From positions 1,372,501 through 1,436,500 of the forward strand of contig JAPFBL010000034.1 in assembly GCA_026182355.1 (NCBI GenBank): DNA of 64,000 nucleotides, read 5' to 3'. A model generated the notes under the pieces. It saw only the letters and a list, made by a program, of their open reading frames with translations, was not told the DNA's origin and did not search any database. The number at the start of each line of letters is the position of its first letter. Within the stretch, counting starts at the first letter, position 1. The position numbers were made by a program, and so were the translations under genes. The DNA is from Hermatobates lingyangjiaoensis. Lineage: Eukaryota > Arthropoda > Insecta > Hemiptera > Hermatobatidae. Positions 62,673 through 64,000 of the stretch are shown here, piece by piece.

Positions 62673-62740
62673 GATCTTAACCATTATTCTGATTACCATA
62701 CTGTGGTTCAGATTGTGATTATTTATTTCACGTGTTTATT

Positions 62741-63073
62741 GTTAGTACCACAGAGTGTTGTAAACATCATATAATACATAATATTCGTGAACCGTTATTA
62801 TAGATTCACGCGTAGTGCATCTTCAAGTAGGACTGACTAAAGTTAAACAGTATCCTGGGTTTAAAAGCCTACCATAAAAGCACCGCTCATATATACCTAA
62901 ATTTCTTATCAACTTCTTTGTTAGGTATTTAGCTCAGCATTCTTTGAGTTTGATTAGTTCTACTTGAAGATGTACTTTATAAGTATCCCGTGGGTCGTCT
63001 ACAACAACTATTCACGAGATAAGACGAATTTTTATAAAAACACGATATTTACAACACTCTGTGGTACAAACAA
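62741..63073. repeat. Head-to-head fold-back, family H
   Basis: GTACCACAGAGTGTTGTAAA / TTTACAACACTCTGTGGTAC at the ends and GTGCATCTTCAAGTAG / CTACTTGAAGATGTAC inside are mirrored. The centre is unique. The outer end TTGTTAGTACCACAGAG matches 41972. Confidence 0.75.
62790..62828 (-). ncRNA. Hammerhead-like motif, family H
   Basis: Minus strand: CTTGAAGA, GCAC-TACGC-GTG, then AATCTATAA. The CTGANGA strand has C-to-T at C3, and GAA is only partly recognisable. The plus arm at 62967 is similar (TTGAAGATGTACTTTATAAG). Confidence 0.4.
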
Positions 63074-63079
63074 TAAACA

Positions 63080-64000
63080 TTTAGTTAACTAAATAATCAG
63101 TTTATATGAAAGATAATAACTGTTAAAATAATTTACTGAATGAAATAAAATTTTTAAGTTAACTGCATTTTAATATTCATGAAGTATGTTAAAAAGTTAA
63201 ATCTAATATTGGATAAAAAATATTTTGAAATGTTCATCTATAATTATTTCAATAATAGTATAAAGAACAATATGCAAATACTAAGAAGGTATTATCAGGA
63301 TAAGGAATAGAGAGTGAGTGGGTAGCAATATAGAAACAGTGTTGAATGACTGTGCACGGCTCAAAAACGCAACTTCAATTAGTTCTCTCCGATTGTATCG
63401 GATAACGGCTATCCCTTTCACTTGCGCTGTTTCATTTCACCTGTGTGTGTACTACACTTCCATGACTTGTGGAAAACATGCTATTATTTACAGTTTAACA
63501 GTTAATGTAATTCACGAGAAGTGTTTTAACTTAAATATTATTTCTTGGTTTGGTTTCCACTGTCCAGACATATAATCTTTTTTTTATGTACACTGCAAGT
63601 GTGGTTCACTTGCTGATTGACACTTATATTGGTTATTAGTAACTATAAGCAAATTAAATTACATGCACTAACTAAATTCATTTGGATATAACCAAGGTAG
63701 CATGGAAAACACAATGGACTGATTTCCTACAGGCAGGACAAAAAGGACAACGAATTAACATAAAAGGTGACGTAGAAATTGACAAACATAAAATGACGGA
63801 CAATATATAAATTAACGAACACACCACTACTACTTCAGACTCGTTTGAGCGGTTTTAAGTTAGATTACATTTTAAATTAAAACTTCATTTTATAAAGTAT
63901 GTCTGCATAAATAGGTAGTCGACTTTTTTTTTTTAAATTTTTTGTTCATGTTTACTCCAGTCTTGGCATTGCCACTTTCTTATCACCAGCGTTTTCCAGC
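63080..64000. other. AT-rich gene-free stretch
   Basis: 63310-63480 is less AT-rich with an unrecognised 85-codon plus frame. 63690-63850 is also less AT-rich and could be a repeat edge. Nothing is identified. Confidence 0.4.

Noticed and set aside
1..64000. CRISPR array, bacterial operons, integrated virus
   Set aside because: No spacer-repeat pattern, no ribosome-binding-site-led genes and no viral structural or polymerase frames. The sequence is clearly eukaryotic repeat-rich DNA.

Overview
This is an AT-rich stretch of animal nuclear DNA that carries no complete host gene I can support. It consists of intergenic or intronic sequence packed with (TA)n arrays and dead transposable elements. 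Jockey-clade LINE fragments hint at an arthropod or other invertebrate, but the species is not established. Two short open frames look exon-like: one at 2542-2949 (minus, with a membrane-spanning segment) and one at 36425-36757 (minus, with a hydrophobic N-terminus). Neither is recognised.

The dominant content is debris of Penelope-like retroelements (PLEs). The best copy, 37416-38938, keeps a reverse transcriptase with the YVDD motif and a C-terminal GIY-YIG endonuclease. It is 5'-truncated, with one in-frame stop and one frameshift. Three PLE 3' ends (5526-6190, 11691-12200, 37416-39265) share one order: GIY-YIG C-terminus, short 3' UTR, hammerhead ribozyme (HHR) motif, then the start of the PLE coding region again. 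In two of the three (and in two other fragments) the coding region stops at a conserved LLPKYTN-type motif that runs straight into (TA)n. This matches the pseudo-LTR (pLTR) layout known for PLEs, which are known to carry minimal type I HHRs.

Some 50 HHR-like cores are spread from about 3 kb to 63 kb. I sort them into about a dozen families (A-K plus sub-families D2, E2, E3). Nearly all fit one plan: stem I, CUGANGA, stem II hairpin, GAA, a very short self-complementary stem III (AGAUCU, ACGU, AAUU, AUAU, AGCGCU, AGCU or ACCGGU), one cleavage-site base, and the return strand of stem I. Stem III could form properly only between two copies, which suggests ribozymes that work as dimers. More than 20 loci are head-to-head inverted pairs (fold-backs) built around two such motifs. 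One locus, 56218-56898, is a 114-bp tandem array in which each monomer appears to hold an inverted pair of HHR-like cores.

Other content: three Jockey LINE remnants (21640-22386, 33323-34200, 52560-52803), two hAT-like non-autonomous elements (7741-8007, 9251-9546), a tRNA-derived SINE (41535-about 41830), a dispersed AT-rich repeat at three loci (about 16940-17790, 25030-25900, 29700-30140), smaller tandem repeats and homopolymers, and a few GC-richer islands of unknown role (16020-16220, 28800-29060, 46380-46860, 47690-47990).
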